A stretch of 64,000 nucleotides of DNA from the NCBI GenBank assembly GCA_029866005.1, contig JARXAE010000025.1:62001-126000 (forward strand), written 5' to 3'. How positions within the stretch are numbered: position 1 is the stretch's first letter; each line of letters starts with the position of its first letter. The stretch comes from Fimbriimonas sp. (lineage in GTDB: Bacteria > Armatimonadota > Fimbriimonadia > Fimbriimonadales > Fimbriimonadaceae). The position numbers were made by a program, and so were the translations under genes. Under the pieces are notes generated by a model, which saw only the letters and a program-made list of their open reading frames with translations, was not told the origin of the DNA and did not search any database. Positions 18,142 to 26,900 of this stretch are shown piece after piece.

Positions 18142-18202
18142 CCAAGGGAACCCGGCAAGACTCCCGAGAGGAGGGTTTCGGGAACCGGGCATAAGTGGAG
18201 GG

Positions 18203-18727
18203 ATGACTTGGATCGCTGCTCTACTAGTTGCACAACCGACCCGGCTCGACGGGATTCTATTTGGAAAATCGGTGGTGTTTGATCATGCCCGGGTTCAGAA
18301 GAGGTTGCAACGCGACTCGGCAGAGATGGACGGAAAGAAGGACGAGGCGGACGTATACGTTCTTACGTTCCAGAAGGGGTCGGACGTGCCTTACGATCAA
18401 GGGATCAAGATTCATGTCAGTGTGAACCCGGGAGCGCCGTTGGCGAAGTTGAGCATCACTCAGCCTGCGGTCAAGTTTGGAACGCCGGAGTACCGGAAGG
18501 TGGTTCACGGCCACTCAAAGGGAGTTTCTTGTGGGAGAGGAGCGTTGGCGGTGTTTATTGATTCGGCGGGGAGAACAGAGTGCTCAAGCGATCAGCTGAG
18601 GTTCAAGTTCTTCTGCAAGTCGCTCGGGAATGGCGAGTATAAAGCGTCCATCTTCGCTTACACTCCTGAATTCAAGTCGGGCGTGCAGGGAAACTTCACT
18701 TTCAAGCTCGGGAAACTCGAGTATTGA
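18203..18727 (+). CDS. Unknown protein, duplicated pair member 1
   Basis: 174 residues; I recognise no family. It has a weakly hydrophobic N-terminus (MTWIAALLVAQP) and a mostly beta-like body. Conserved between the two copies are LDGILFGK, DGKKDEADVYVLTF, HGHSKGVSCGRGA, SDQLRFKFFCK and FKSGVQGNFTFKL. By ungapped hand alignment it is about three quarters identical (133 of 174) to the protein at 18944-19468, and both are the same length, so both reading frames have been kept under selection after duplication. Confidence 0.72.
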   Translation: MTWIAALLVAQPTRLDGILFGKSVVFDHARVQKRLQRDSAEMDGKKDEADVYVLTFQKGSDVPYDQGIKIHVSVNPGAPLAKLSITQPAVKFGTPEYRKVVHGHSKGVSCGRGALAVFIDSAGRTECSSDQLRFKFFCKSLGNGEYKASIFAYTPEFKSGVQGNFTFKLGKLEY

Positions 18728-18800
18728 CGACTTAAAGAGATGTCTCCCAACAAACTCCGCCGTCGGCGGCGACCCTTACCGTTGAAGCCGTAGTCGTCAT
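18728..18800 (-). pseudogene. Fragment of zinc-ribbon gene 3' end
   Basis: This segment matches 19469-19549, the last part of the zf-TFIIB-like gene, including the arginine-rich RRRRRSLLGDI coding region (AAACTCC-CGTCGGCGGCGACCC). It lacks the zinc-binding part and any start, so it cannot encode the protein. It marks the right end of duplication copy 1. Confidence 0.85.
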
Positions 18801-18805
18801 TTCTT

Positions 18806-18864
18806 ACTTGAACCCACGACCCCTTCGGTGTGAACGGAGTGCACTACAACCGAGCTAACCGCCC
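18806..18864 (-). pseudogene. Broken tRNA-Val copy
   Basis: Matches the intact tRNA-Val from the T loop to the 5' end, but the 3' acceptor strand and part of the T stem are missing. Changes in the anticodon stem and D arm (for example ACGGAGTGC, ACTACAACCGAGC) also break pairing. It is not expected to give a functional tRNA. Its former -10 box has decayed from TATAAT to about TATAGT. Confidence 0.9.
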
Positions 18865-18943
18865 TTGAAGAACAAAACTATAATATGGGAACCCAGTAAG
18901 TCTACTGAGGAGAGGCTTGAATCAGAGGGGAAGAACTAGATTG

Positions 18944-19468
18944 ATGAACTGTATCGCCGCCATTCTTGTCACCCAGCCGGCCCGGCTAGATGGGATTTTG
19001 TTTGGGAAACCGGTGGTGTTTGACCACGCGGTTGTTCAAAAGCATCCGGGTCGCGCCTCGGCAGAGGGCGACGGTAAGAAGGACGAGGCGGACGTTTATG
19101 TGCTTACGTTCATGAAGGGGGCCGACATGTTTTATGATCAGGGGATCAAATTTCATTTGAACGTGAATCCAGGAAGCAAGTTGGCGAAGTTGAGCCTCAC
19201 TCAGCCCTCGGTCAAATTTTTAACGCCGGAGTACTCGAAGGTCATGCACGGTCACTCGAAAGGAGTTTCTTGTGGACGAGGCGCGATGGTGGCGTTTATC
19301 AGATCGGCGGGGAAATCGGAGGCAGCGAGCGATCAGCTGAGGTTCAAGTTCTTCTGCAAGCCTCTGGCGAACGGTGAGTATAAGGCGTCCATCTTTGCTT
19401 ACTCTTCTGAGTTCAAGTCAGGCGTGCAGGGAAATTTCACGTTCAAGCTCGAGAAGGTCGGGTACTGA
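18944..19468 (+). CDS. Unknown protein, duplicated pair member 2
   Basis: 174 residues from the ATG at 18944, which aligns exactly with the start of its paralogue; a TTG at 18917 would add nine residues with no counterpart. It shares all strongly conserved blocks of the first copy (LDGILFGK, HGHSKGVSCGRGA, DQLRFKFFCK). Most differences are single substitutions, with a cluster around residues 30-45. It is convergent with the zinc-ribbon gene, four bases away. No function can be assigned. Confidence 0.72.
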   Translation: MNCIAAILVTQPARLDGILFGKPVVFDHAVVQKHPGRASAEGDGKKDEADVYVLTFMKGADMFYDQGIKFHLNVNPGSKLAKLSLTQPSVKFLTPEYSKVMHGHSKGVSCGRGAMVAFIRSAGKSEAASDQLRFKFFCKPLANGEYKASIFAYSSEFKSGVQGNFTFKLEKVGY

Positions 19469-19472
19469 CGAC

Positions 19473-19766
19473 TTAATCGAAGTCGAAGATGTCTCCCAAC
19501 AAACTCCGGCGTCGGCGGCGACCCTTATAGTTGTAGTCGTAGTCGTCATCGTCTCTTCGCATCGGTTGGGGTGGCTGTTGATAAGCCGGCTGTTGATAGA
19601 CCGGTTGTTGGAACTGGGGCGCAGGTTGCAATGAAAGTTGGATCAGCTTCTCGAGTTCACCGCGGTCAAGGAAGACGCCATGACATTTTGGACAGTAGTC
19701 GATGTGGACATTTTGTCGGTCCACAATCATCATGACTTCGGTGCACTTCGGGCAAAGGACGTTCAT
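19473..19766 (-). CDS. TFIIB-type zinc-ribbon protein
   Basis: 97 residues. The N-terminus has the zf-TFIIB pattern CPKC at 5-8 and CPKCHGVFLDRGELEKL at 25-41, giving a four-cysteine zinc site. The rest is a glutamine/proline-rich stretch (QQPVYQQPAYQQP), an acidic DDDDYDY run and an arginine-rich end (RRRRR). The family is widespread and unstudied; binding of nucleic acid or protein is a guess. The 3' end of this gene was copied in the neighbouring tandem duplication. Confidence 0.85.
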   Translation of the reverse strand: MNVLCPKCTEVMMIVDRQNVHIDYCPKCHGVFLDRGELEKLIQLSLQPAPQFQQPVYQQPAYQQPPQPMRRDDDDYDYNYKGRRRRRSLLGDIFDFD

Positions 19767-19849
19767 GTCTAGTTATCAACGAGATCATTCATCGTCGCGT
19801 TTCGACGTTTACTGATAAGTCAGAACGGAACGAGATGGGGAGGTACAAC

Positions 19850-20662
19850 TTGAGTTTGATGACTGCGCTGGAGCTTTGTGACTCTTTGAATCGACTTTGG
19901 CCAGAACTCGACCTGTCGAAGACGGTCGATCAGCTCGTCGCTGGCGATGGTAACCAGGTCGTCAACGGAGTCGCCGTTTGTTGGATGCCCTATTCGTCAA
20001 CCCTGCGAGAGGCGGCAGCGCTCGGGGTGAATACGGTCGTGGCACACGAGCCAACTTTCTTTGACCACTGGGAGCTGAAGAAAGAGGTTTCGCACCCTCG
20101 ATATGAGGAAGCAAAGCGCGAAAAGCTGGCTCTCATCAATGAATTGGGGCTGACAATCATTCGATGCCATGACGTTTGGGACGCGATTCCGGAAGTTGGA
20201 ATGCCCTTTCGGTGGGGCCATTTCTTGGGGTTAAGTCGACTCTTGCACTCGGAGCGATATCTGAACGTTTACCGGATTGAGAGACAAACCGCACTCGAAT
20301 TTACAAAGTACTTCGCATCTCGAACCTCCCAAGCTGGACAGTCGACGGTTGAGTTTTACGGTGATCCAGAGCGGATCATTGAGACAGTTGGGATTGGCAC
20401 CGGGTGTTGTAGTGAGGCGATGCGTCTTTACGACTTGGGAGCTGATCTGGCGGTGAGCGTGGATGATATCGCCCGAGCCTGGATTATCGGTGAATACTGC
20501 AACGATACCGGGAGCCCGATGATCGTGGTTAACCACGGGGTGAGCGAGGACTGCGGGATGGACTCACTGCAGGATCAGATTGAGAGACTTCTACCCGATG
20601 TTCCGGTATATCGGATCAAGCAAGGGTGTAGCTATTTAGAAGTCAGACATTCTGGCTCTTAG
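19850..20662 (+). CDS. NIF3-like dinuclear metal protein
   Basis: Belongs by overall pattern to the NIF3/GTP cyclohydrolase I type 2-like family (AALGVNTVVAHEPTFF near residues 60-75; VNHGVSEDCGM near the C-terminus). The usual HHPL metal motif is altered to HEPTFFDHW, so this is a diverged branch. Start choice: TTG at 19850 lies five bases after a strong GGGAGG; ATG codons at 19835 and 19859 are alternatives. The family is conserved but its biochemical role is unsettled. Confidence 0.8.
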   Translation: MSLMTALELCDSLNRLWPELDLSKTVDQLVAGDGNQVVNGVAVCWMPYSSTLREAAALGVNTVVAHEPTFFDHWELKKEVSHPRYEEAKREKLALINELGLTIIRCHDVWDAIPEVGMPFRWGHFLGLSRLLHSERYLNVYRIERQTALEFTKYFASRTSQAGQSTVEFYGDPERIIETVGIGTGCCSEAMRLYDLGADLAVSVDDIARAWIIGEYCNDTGSPMIVVNHGVSEDCGMDSLQDQIERLLPDVPVYRIKQGCSYLEVRHSGS

Positions 20663-20714
20663 TCCTGAATTCTGACCTCAGATGTACCGATACTTTGAAG
20701 TGGAGTCTGGAGTG

Positions 20715-21203
20715 ATGAAGCGCAATTTGCAATTCAGGGGGTTTACGCTTGTTGAACTACTGATCGTGATTATCCTTATCGCTGTGCTTGCAGCAATCGC
20801 TATCCCGCGGTTTTCGGATTCCTCTCTTCGGTCCAAAGAATCCAGTCTGCGTGCCAACCTCGCATTGATTCGCTCAGCTGAGGACCGCGCAGAGGCGGAT
20901 ACTGGCTTGACCTTTGAGGTCCAGCATCTCGACGACTCGACTGCTCCAGCAACGGGCTGGGAGCGGAACACCATGAACACCGACTGGGTGAGTAAGTCGG
21001 TGCCTGCCGGAACTTGGAAGGGTCCTTACCTTTCTCAGATTCCTGTGAATCCCTTCACGAAGACCAACACCGCAGTTGGTGGCGTAACTTCCTCCACCAC
21101 GGTGAGTTGGACACACTATTCAAGGCAGCCGTTCAACTCGAGTTACGTCTACTACCCATCTGAGGCGGTCGGAAGTAACGGGCTCCCCTACCGGCGGTGG
21201 TAG
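20715..21203 (+). CDS. Type II secretion/pilin-like protein (pseudopilin)
   Basis: Has a class III prepilin signal: short basic leader MKRNLQFRG, then FTLVELLIVIILIAVLAAIA with the +5 glutamate, cleaved by a prepilin peptidase after the glycine. The hydrophobic helix is followed by a soluble domain (SDSSLRSKESSLRANLALIRSAEDR) of about 120 residues. The start at 20715 is preferred over the frame-extended ATG at 20682 because it gives the normal short leader and has GGAG upstream. It probably assembles into a pseudopilus or a surface fibre. No assembly genes are near. Confidence 0.9.
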   Translation: MKRNLQFRGFTLVELLIVIILIAVLAAIAIPRFSDSSLRSKESSLRANLALIRSAEDRAEADTGLTFEVQHLDDSTAPATGWERNTMNTDWVSKSVPAGTWKGPYLSQIPVNPFTKTNTAVGGVTSSTTVSWTHYSRQPFNSSYVYYPSEAVGSNGLPYRRW

Positions 21204-21246
21204 GATTTCGCACTTTAATGCCCTGTTAACTCAACGGGGATATCAC

Positions 21247-23745
21247 ATGCGCGAAACTGCAGGCATGCGTAATTCTTCTCGTTGGATTCCTCTTGTTTTC
21301 GTTGGTCTGGGCCTTTCTGCTTTTGCATATCGAGAAATTTTGCCGTCCACCACCGGAGTTGGGGTTCGTCCTGAGTCTGCGGACGGAGCGGCGCGACTGC
21401 ATAACGGCTGGGTCATCAAGCCTGCGGGAATGCTGACTCGGATCGAAGACTTCCCGACGCAAATGGCGGTCAGCCCTGATGACAGATGGCTCGCCGTAGG
21501 TACGTCGGGATATGGGACTCACCAGATTAGGATCTATTCTGTCGGCGCGGCACCTGCTAGAACACTTGGATCGGATACCCGGCAGGACATGAGGGTTCGA
21601 TGCACGGTCACTCTCCCCCAAATCTATAAAGGGTTCGAGTTTTCGGGAAGCAAGCTGTTTGTATCCGGCGGAAAATCGGGGCTAATTCATCGGTACTCCC
21701 TGAGCGAAACGGGCTTCTTAACTCAAGAGTCAACCATCGAAGTACCCGGCGCAGGTGCACGAAAAGCCTATGTTGGTTCGATAAAGGTTTTGGACGACTC
21801 TAGCCTTCTTGCACTCGATGAAGGCGGGGATAAACCAGGAGACATCTTGTACCACTTAGACCCATCCGGCAAGGTGCTGGGCAAAGTTGAATTGGGAGCC
21901 AATGCCTGTGCGTTTGGAGTTTCTCCGGATCAGTCCAAGGCGTATGTGGCCGATTACGGTTCGGGCTCGGTTGTGGAAGTGGATTTGAAGCTTAATTCGG
22001 TCACGAGAGCTGTGGATACCGGGTCTCAGCCAACCGCCATTTTGGTTTCTAAGATCGGACTTGTGTACGTCGCAAACTCGGGGGCAGACTCGATTTCTGT
22101 ACTCGATCCTGCCGACTTCAAAGTGAGAGCCACGGTGAAGATGGGATTGACGCCAAGTGCCCCTATCGGTTCAGTGCCCAACTCCCTCTCGTTCTCGGCA
22201 GATGAGTCGAAACTGTACGTCACGAATGCGGGAAACAATGACGTGGCGGTGGTTCGCGTTGGCAGTGGCGCCCCCGAGGTTGAGGGGTTTGTCCCGACGG
22301 GATGGTATCCGGTTGCGACTTGTATTTCGAAGAACGGCTGGCTATTCGCGGGGACCGGCAAAGGCTTGGAACCAAGTCGGAACGACATCGGAACTGGAGA
22401 TTCGATGTCGATTCGCGTTGGACAGCCGGTCGGGGGCGGGTATGGACCGAAGCGAGACCGCAACCTGCAGTACAACTATGTTCTTTCCAACACCGAGGGA
22501 GTGATTCAGCGGATTCCAGAACCGAACAAGAATGAGCTCCGCGCGCACACCGAGGTGGTTCGCTCGGTCACTCCGTACGCCGACCGGCTGTTGGCGAAAG
22601 CTGACGCAAAGCCAAAGGATTCAGTTCTTCCAGACTCACAAATTCAGAAGAGTCCGTTTGAGCACGTCGTTTACATCATCAAAGAGAACCGGACGTACGA
22701 CCAGGTTTTTGGCGATATGCCGAAGGGCAACGGGGATCCAAACCTCGTCTTGTTTGGGCGAGATATCACGCCGAACCACCACGCCATCGCTGAGAGATTC
22801 GTCTTGCTTGATAACACCTACTGCGATGGTGACGTCAGCCAAGATGGATGGGAGTGGAGCACTGCGGCAAATGATTCTGACTGGAACATCAAGGCTTCTT
22901 CGCTCAGCTACGGCGGTCGAGGTAATCCCCCCGGGAGCCGGGAAGAGATTCGCCCATCAAACGGCTACATTTGGGAGCATGCGGAAAAGAAGGGGCTGAC
23001 CTATTTTTCTTACGGAGCAAAGACTTGGCGCGGACTGTTTAGTCCGACTTGGAAAGGGAACTTCAGCAAGGAATGGAACCAAGGGCGAACCGACGGCGTG
23101 CCCGATCACCTCAAGGCTGACATTTTTGTTAAGGACCTCAAAGATGCCGAGAAGAGTGGAAAGTGGCCAAACCTCATCCTGATGTCGTTGGCAGATGACC
23201 ACACATCGGGCACGGCTCCGGGAGCTCATACACCGGAGGCTGCGGTTGCCAGCAACGACATTGCCCTTGGAAAGGTCGTTGAAGCGATCTCAAGAAGCAA
23301 GTTCTGGGAGAAGACGGCAATCTTTGTTATCGAAGATGACGCTCAGAATGGACCTGATCACGTTGATGCCCATCGAACCGTGGCCATGGTAGCAAGTCCC
23401 TATACAAAGGCAGGAAGCCTAGACTCCACGATGTACACCTCGTGTAGCCTTATGCGAACGATGCAGCTCTGCCTTGGTCTCGCCCCGTCTAGCCAGTACG
23501 ATGCCGCCGCCGCACCTATGTTCAGGTGCTTTACCGGTAAGAAGGACTTGCGTCCATTTACAACCTTGACTCCAAAGGTCGACCTCAACGCCAAGAACTC
23601 CGCCCGGTCCGTCATGGCGGCAGAGTCGGCAAAAATGGACTTCTCGGACGTTGATCTTGCAGACTTCGCGACGCTCAATCGAATCCTTTGGGCACACCGA
23701 AAGCCAGGAAAGGCGTATCCTGGGATCGTTTCTGCGTTCCGCTGA
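21247..23745 (+). CDS. YncE-like beta-propeller / phosphoesterase fusion
   Basis: 832 residues. An N-terminal membrane or signal segment (residues 12-30) is followed by a seven-bladed YVTN/YncE-type propeller (about 70-400; SPDDRWLAVG, SPDQSKAYVADYG, SADESKLYVTNAG). A phosphoesterase domain of the alkaline-phosphatase superfamily then follows (about 475-810), with VVYIIKENRTYDQVFGD, DNTYCDGDVSQDG and VIEDDAQNGPDHVDAHRT. Such fusions are common in Armatimonadota, Acidobacteria and Planctomycetes; the substrate is unknown. GGGGATATCAC before the ATG supports this start. A strong terminator follows. Confidence 0.88.
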   Translation: MRETAGMRNSSRWIPLVFVGLGLSAFAYREILPSTTGVGVRPESADGAARLHNGWVIKPAGMLTRIEDFPTQMAVSPDDRWLAVGTSGYGTHQIRIYSVGAAPARTLGSDTRQDMRVRCTVTLPQIYKGFEFSGSKLFVSGGKSGLIHRYSLSETGFLTQESTIEVPGAGARKAYVGSIKVLDDSSLLALDEGGDKPGDILYHLDPSGKVLGKVELGANACAFGVSPDQSKAYVADYGSGSVVEVDLKLNSVTRAVDTGSQPTAILVSKIGLVYVANSGADSISVLDPADFKVRATVKMGLTPSAPIGSVPNSLSFSADESKLYVTNAGNNDVAVVRVGSGAPEVEGFVPTGWYPVATCISKNGWLFAGTGKGLEPSRNDIGTGDSMSIRVGQPVGGGYGPKRDRNLQYNYVLSNTEGVIQRIPEPNKNELRAHTEVVRSVTPYADRLLAKADAKPKDSVLPDSQIQKSPFEHVVYIIKENRTYDQVFGDMPKGNGDPNLVLFGRDITPNHHAIAERFVLLDNTYCDGDVSQDGWEWSTAANDSDWNIKASSLSYGGRGNPPGSREEIRPSNGYIWEHAEKKGLTYFSYGAKTWRGLFSPTWKGNFSKEWNQGRTDGVPDHLKADIFVKDLKDAEKSGKWPNLILMSLADDHTSGTAPGAHTPEAAVASNDIALGKVVEAISRSKFWEKTAIFVIEDDAQNGPDHVDAHRTVAMVASPYTKAGSLDSTMYTSCSLMRTMQLCLGLAPSSQYDAAAAPMFRCFTGKKDLRPFTTLTPKVDLNAKNSARSVMAAESAKMDFSDVDLADFATLNRILWAHRKPGKAYPGIVSAFR

Positions 23746-23770
23746 GGGCTGGCCAGGGACCTGCAACCGA

Positions 23771-23809
23771 GTCTCACCCCAGAATTGAAGTCTGGGGTGA
23801 GACGTTTTT
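23771..23809 (+). terminator. Rho-independent terminator
   Basis: Perfect 13-bp stem GTCTCACCCCAGA/TCTGGGGTGAGAC with a 7-base loop, followed by GTTTTT. It ends the YncE/phosphoesterase transcript 26 bases after the stop codon. Confidence 0.93.
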
Positions 23810-23848
23810 ACAGCAAAGAAGCTGCATGGTGGAATGTGTGCCAGGAAA

Positions 23849-23924
23849 TGGCAGGGGCAACAGGACTTGAACCCGCGACCTACGGTTTTGGAGACCGACG
23901 CTCTACCAACTGAGCTATACCCCT
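23849..23924 (-). tRNA. tRNA-Trp (anticodon CCA)
   Basis: Minus-strand cloverleaf: acceptor AGGGGTA/TGCCCCT, D arm GCTC...GAGC, anticodon stem TCGGT/ACCGT around loop CTCCAAA (anticodon CCA, tryptophan), T arm GCGGG/CCTGT around TTCAAGT, discriminator G. The CCA end is encoded (23849-23851). The first anticodon-stem pair is a U-U mismatch, which is unusual but tolerable. Body length is 73 nt. Confidence 0.95.
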
Positions 23925-23937
23925 GCGTGGCGACCTT

Positions 23938-23943
23938 ATTTTA
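23938..23943 (-). promoter_or_regulatory. Likely -10 box of tRNA-Trp
   Basis: TAAAAT on the minus strand, 13 bases before the mature tRNA 5' end, matching the placement of the TATAAT box of tRNA-Val. No clear -35 was found. Confidence 0.4.
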
Positions 23944-23951
23944 CCGCAATT

Positions 23952-26900
23952 CTAGAGCGCGCCTCTACCGAACATTGCGGTGTATGTTGACAGTGGTGAG
24001 CTTCCAACGACGCCGCTGTACTTGACCACGAACACGGCTTCCTGCTTCGGAGCGAGACTCGTTCTTCGGATCAGACAGTATGGTCGTGGAGTTCCGTACA
24101 TTGTCATTCCTTGCCGATTGACCACCTGCGCGGTGCTCTTCGGACCTGGAGTTACAACCAGCCAGACAGGACCATTCAGCGTGGTCGTTCCATTGTTTCG
24201 GACACCGACGGTCTGAGTTTGCGTGACCGGGTCATAGCTCGTGGTGCGGATCAAGACATTTGGACTCGCAACGGCTCGCATCGGCTGGTAACTCAGGTAG
24301 CTAGGCACAGTAATCGCATTCGTTCCTGGATCGTTTTGCACGTTCGACTGGGTTGGGAGGAACTGGTTAGACAGCCAGCTAATTGGCTCGGGCCGGCCGC
24401 CAATTGTCCCTCGCAAAGGATCAGTGGAAAGTAGAGTGTTCCCTGCCTCACCAGTCGTTCCCAGGTAGGCAAGGAAGCCCATTGCCTGTCCGCTCGTGGC
24501 TCCGTTCGGGAAGATGGATCGCAGCGGGATCGCCGCCTCAAGACCGGTCAGGGTTCCGGTCGGCGAGATTCGGGGTTGAATCGCGATGCTGCTCGGAATG
24601 CCAATCAAGGCGTTCAACTTGGTAGGGTCGATGCGCCAAGTACCCGCTTCTGCGCCGAGTGCTTTGGGCAACGTAGGGATACCGGTAATCGATGATTCAG
24701 GCGAGGTGCTGAGAACTCCGTGGCGGAAGCTCGAAAGGGCGTACTTTGCGGAAAATCCGGTGGGGACAGTTAGTCTCGTGTTGGAGAGAAGCCGTGGCGC
24801 GGGTCCGCTATCATCGTTGAGCAGAGCCATGTTCGTGATGCCTCCACCGGACCCGACGGCAGGATCGATGAGCAGGGACATTCCGTTGATCAGCCCTTCC
24901 GCAGGGTCAACACGACCGGCGAGACCGATGTAAAGGTACTGATCGTCGTTCGATAAGAAGATTCCGTCGAGGCGGTTGGAACCGGACGATGGAGTTCTTT
25001 GCTGCCACCAATTGGCTTGAGTACCGAACTCGGAGAGATTGCCGTCGACAGTCCAGCCGGTTTCAAGTCCTCGGCGGACGTCGAACCAGTAATAGAAGTC
25101 GCTGAAAACGCCAGGGCGTGAGCCTGTATCTGCAAAAACCCTGACCTTCAGGACGTGTAGCCCGTCTTCGAGGCTCGAGATGTCAAAGTTGGACAAACGG
25201 AAGCTCCCGTTGGCGAGCTTTGTGGTGGCTAGGTAGCCATCGGTAAGACCTTCAGGGGTGTTGGACAGCCCGCTATACCAAGCACCTGGCTTGCCATTAT
25301 CAAGCATGACAAACGCGGTGTTCCCATCGGATGTTGTGTTGATGTTAACTGTCAGTGACCTTCCTGAAACAGTTGCGCGTTTGGTCTGGGTTCCTGCAGT
25401 TTGAGCAAAGGACCCGGTTGGTTGCGTGATGGTGGTTTCCGGGTATGCAACGCTGGTGACTGCATCTGTGACGACGATCGCAGTGCCGTTCGCCTTTGGC
25501 GAGACTGGAGCGTACAAGACATAGCCACGGGCGTTGTTGTTATTGCTTGACGTGCTGTTCGAAGGAACAGTGATCGTGGCCTGACCGGAACCATTGACGG
25601 TGACATTCGGTTGCTGACCACTCAGGTCCTCCAAAGTCGTTCCCGGTGCAAAGGCAGTGTTAACAGTTTGAGTGAGCGCAGTGAAATCTCCGCGAATGTT
25701 CATTCCGACGAGCATCGTGGCTTGACCGTTGACGTGCCGCTCGAAGATGTAAAGCTTGTCGCTGGTCCAACGATTAAAGATCGTGCCACGTCCGAAACGG
25801 TTTCTGGCTTCGACCATTTTGAGCGTGTAGTCGCTACCGTTGCCCAGAGAGTCGTACCGTCCTGGCCGAGGGAACTGACCGTAGTCGGATGGGTTGAGAT
25901 TGTTTCCGTCGTAATACACGACGGCACCACCCGGCCGTATGAGCGAGAAAGCCTGAGCCAAGTTGTTTGAGACGGGGGCCGTATCGTCGTGGCTCTGGAT
26001 GAAGTTAACGCCAAGAGTGCTATCGAGTCCGCCATTCTGGAATCCGACACCCGTTGCAGAGTCGATTCCGAAGCTGTTTGAGAGGGCGGTCAAATCTCCA
26101 AAGCCACTTGAGTTAAACAGACTGTTGGATGTTTGCTTGAGGTTGAAATCGAGAAGCTGCGTGCCCGTTTTGGCATATTCGCGGAGCTCGTAAGAGTTGG
26201 TTGAGAACACTTCACTGAAGACATACGCCTTCGGATTGGCCGCATAGATCGACGGTAGAAGATCGGAGTTGTTGGCGTCGTTACCGGCTTGACCCTGGGT
26301 CTTCATCATGAAACGCGGGTTGACGTGCTTGAGGGCGTCGACTCGGAATCCGTCGAAACCAACCACCTCACTGAGCCACCAACACCAGCGCCGAAGGTAC
26401 TCACGAACATCCTCTTTGACCGGGACTCCTCCGGGATAGTATTGGGGAGTGGTGGGCTGTCGGACGAACCAAGGCTTGCCCCACATGTTCCACTCTGCAT
26501 AGCTGGGCAGATTGAACGCACCCGTCTGCGTGAGGTTGCCGTTCTCGTGGGCAATATCGGCTAGGCCGACGAGGTCGTGGTTCAGCATTGAGAAACTCAG
26601 CGGACCAGCGTTGTTAAAATTGATTTCGTCGTTCCCAGTGTCTGCACTACTTCGGATGTGGAAGTCCTCTGGGATCATGTCTGGGTAGCGGTTCATTGCC
26701 CAGCTTGCGCGGTTATCGTTGTGGTTGATGATCAGGTCGCAATAGACTTCAAGGCCGTACCGCTTGGCGGCTCGGATCAGGTCTTGGAGTTCTTCGGTGC
26801 TACCAAATCTCGTTTTGACGGTGCCGCTCAGCAGGCGATCGCCGAGGTCGAAGCGGTCGATTGGGTTGTAGCCAGCACTGAACCCTCCGCCACCTGACTT

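Larger units (their letters stand above)
18065..18800. repeat. Tandem duplication, copy 1
   Basis: This block runs from inside the T arm of the intact tRNA-Val, through the unknown gene at 18203-18727, to a fragment matching the 3' end of the zinc-ribbon gene (19473-19549). The same order recurs at 18806-19549. Offset between matching points is 741 bases at the tRNA end and 749 at the zinc-ribbon end, so small indels have accumulated. It is an old tandem duplication that diverged. Confidence 0.88.
18806..19549. repeat. Tandem duplication, copy 2
   Basis: Second copy of the block at 18065-18800. It starts with the broken tRNA-Val and ends inside the intact zinc-ribbon gene. Because the intact tRNA lies at the left and the intact zinc-ribbon gene at the right, the junction at 18801-18805 is the novel joint made by the duplication. 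Confidence 0.88.

Noticed and set aside
18806-18864. Second functional tRNA-Val
   Set aside because: The 3' acceptor strand is missing and stems are broken, so it is a fragment.
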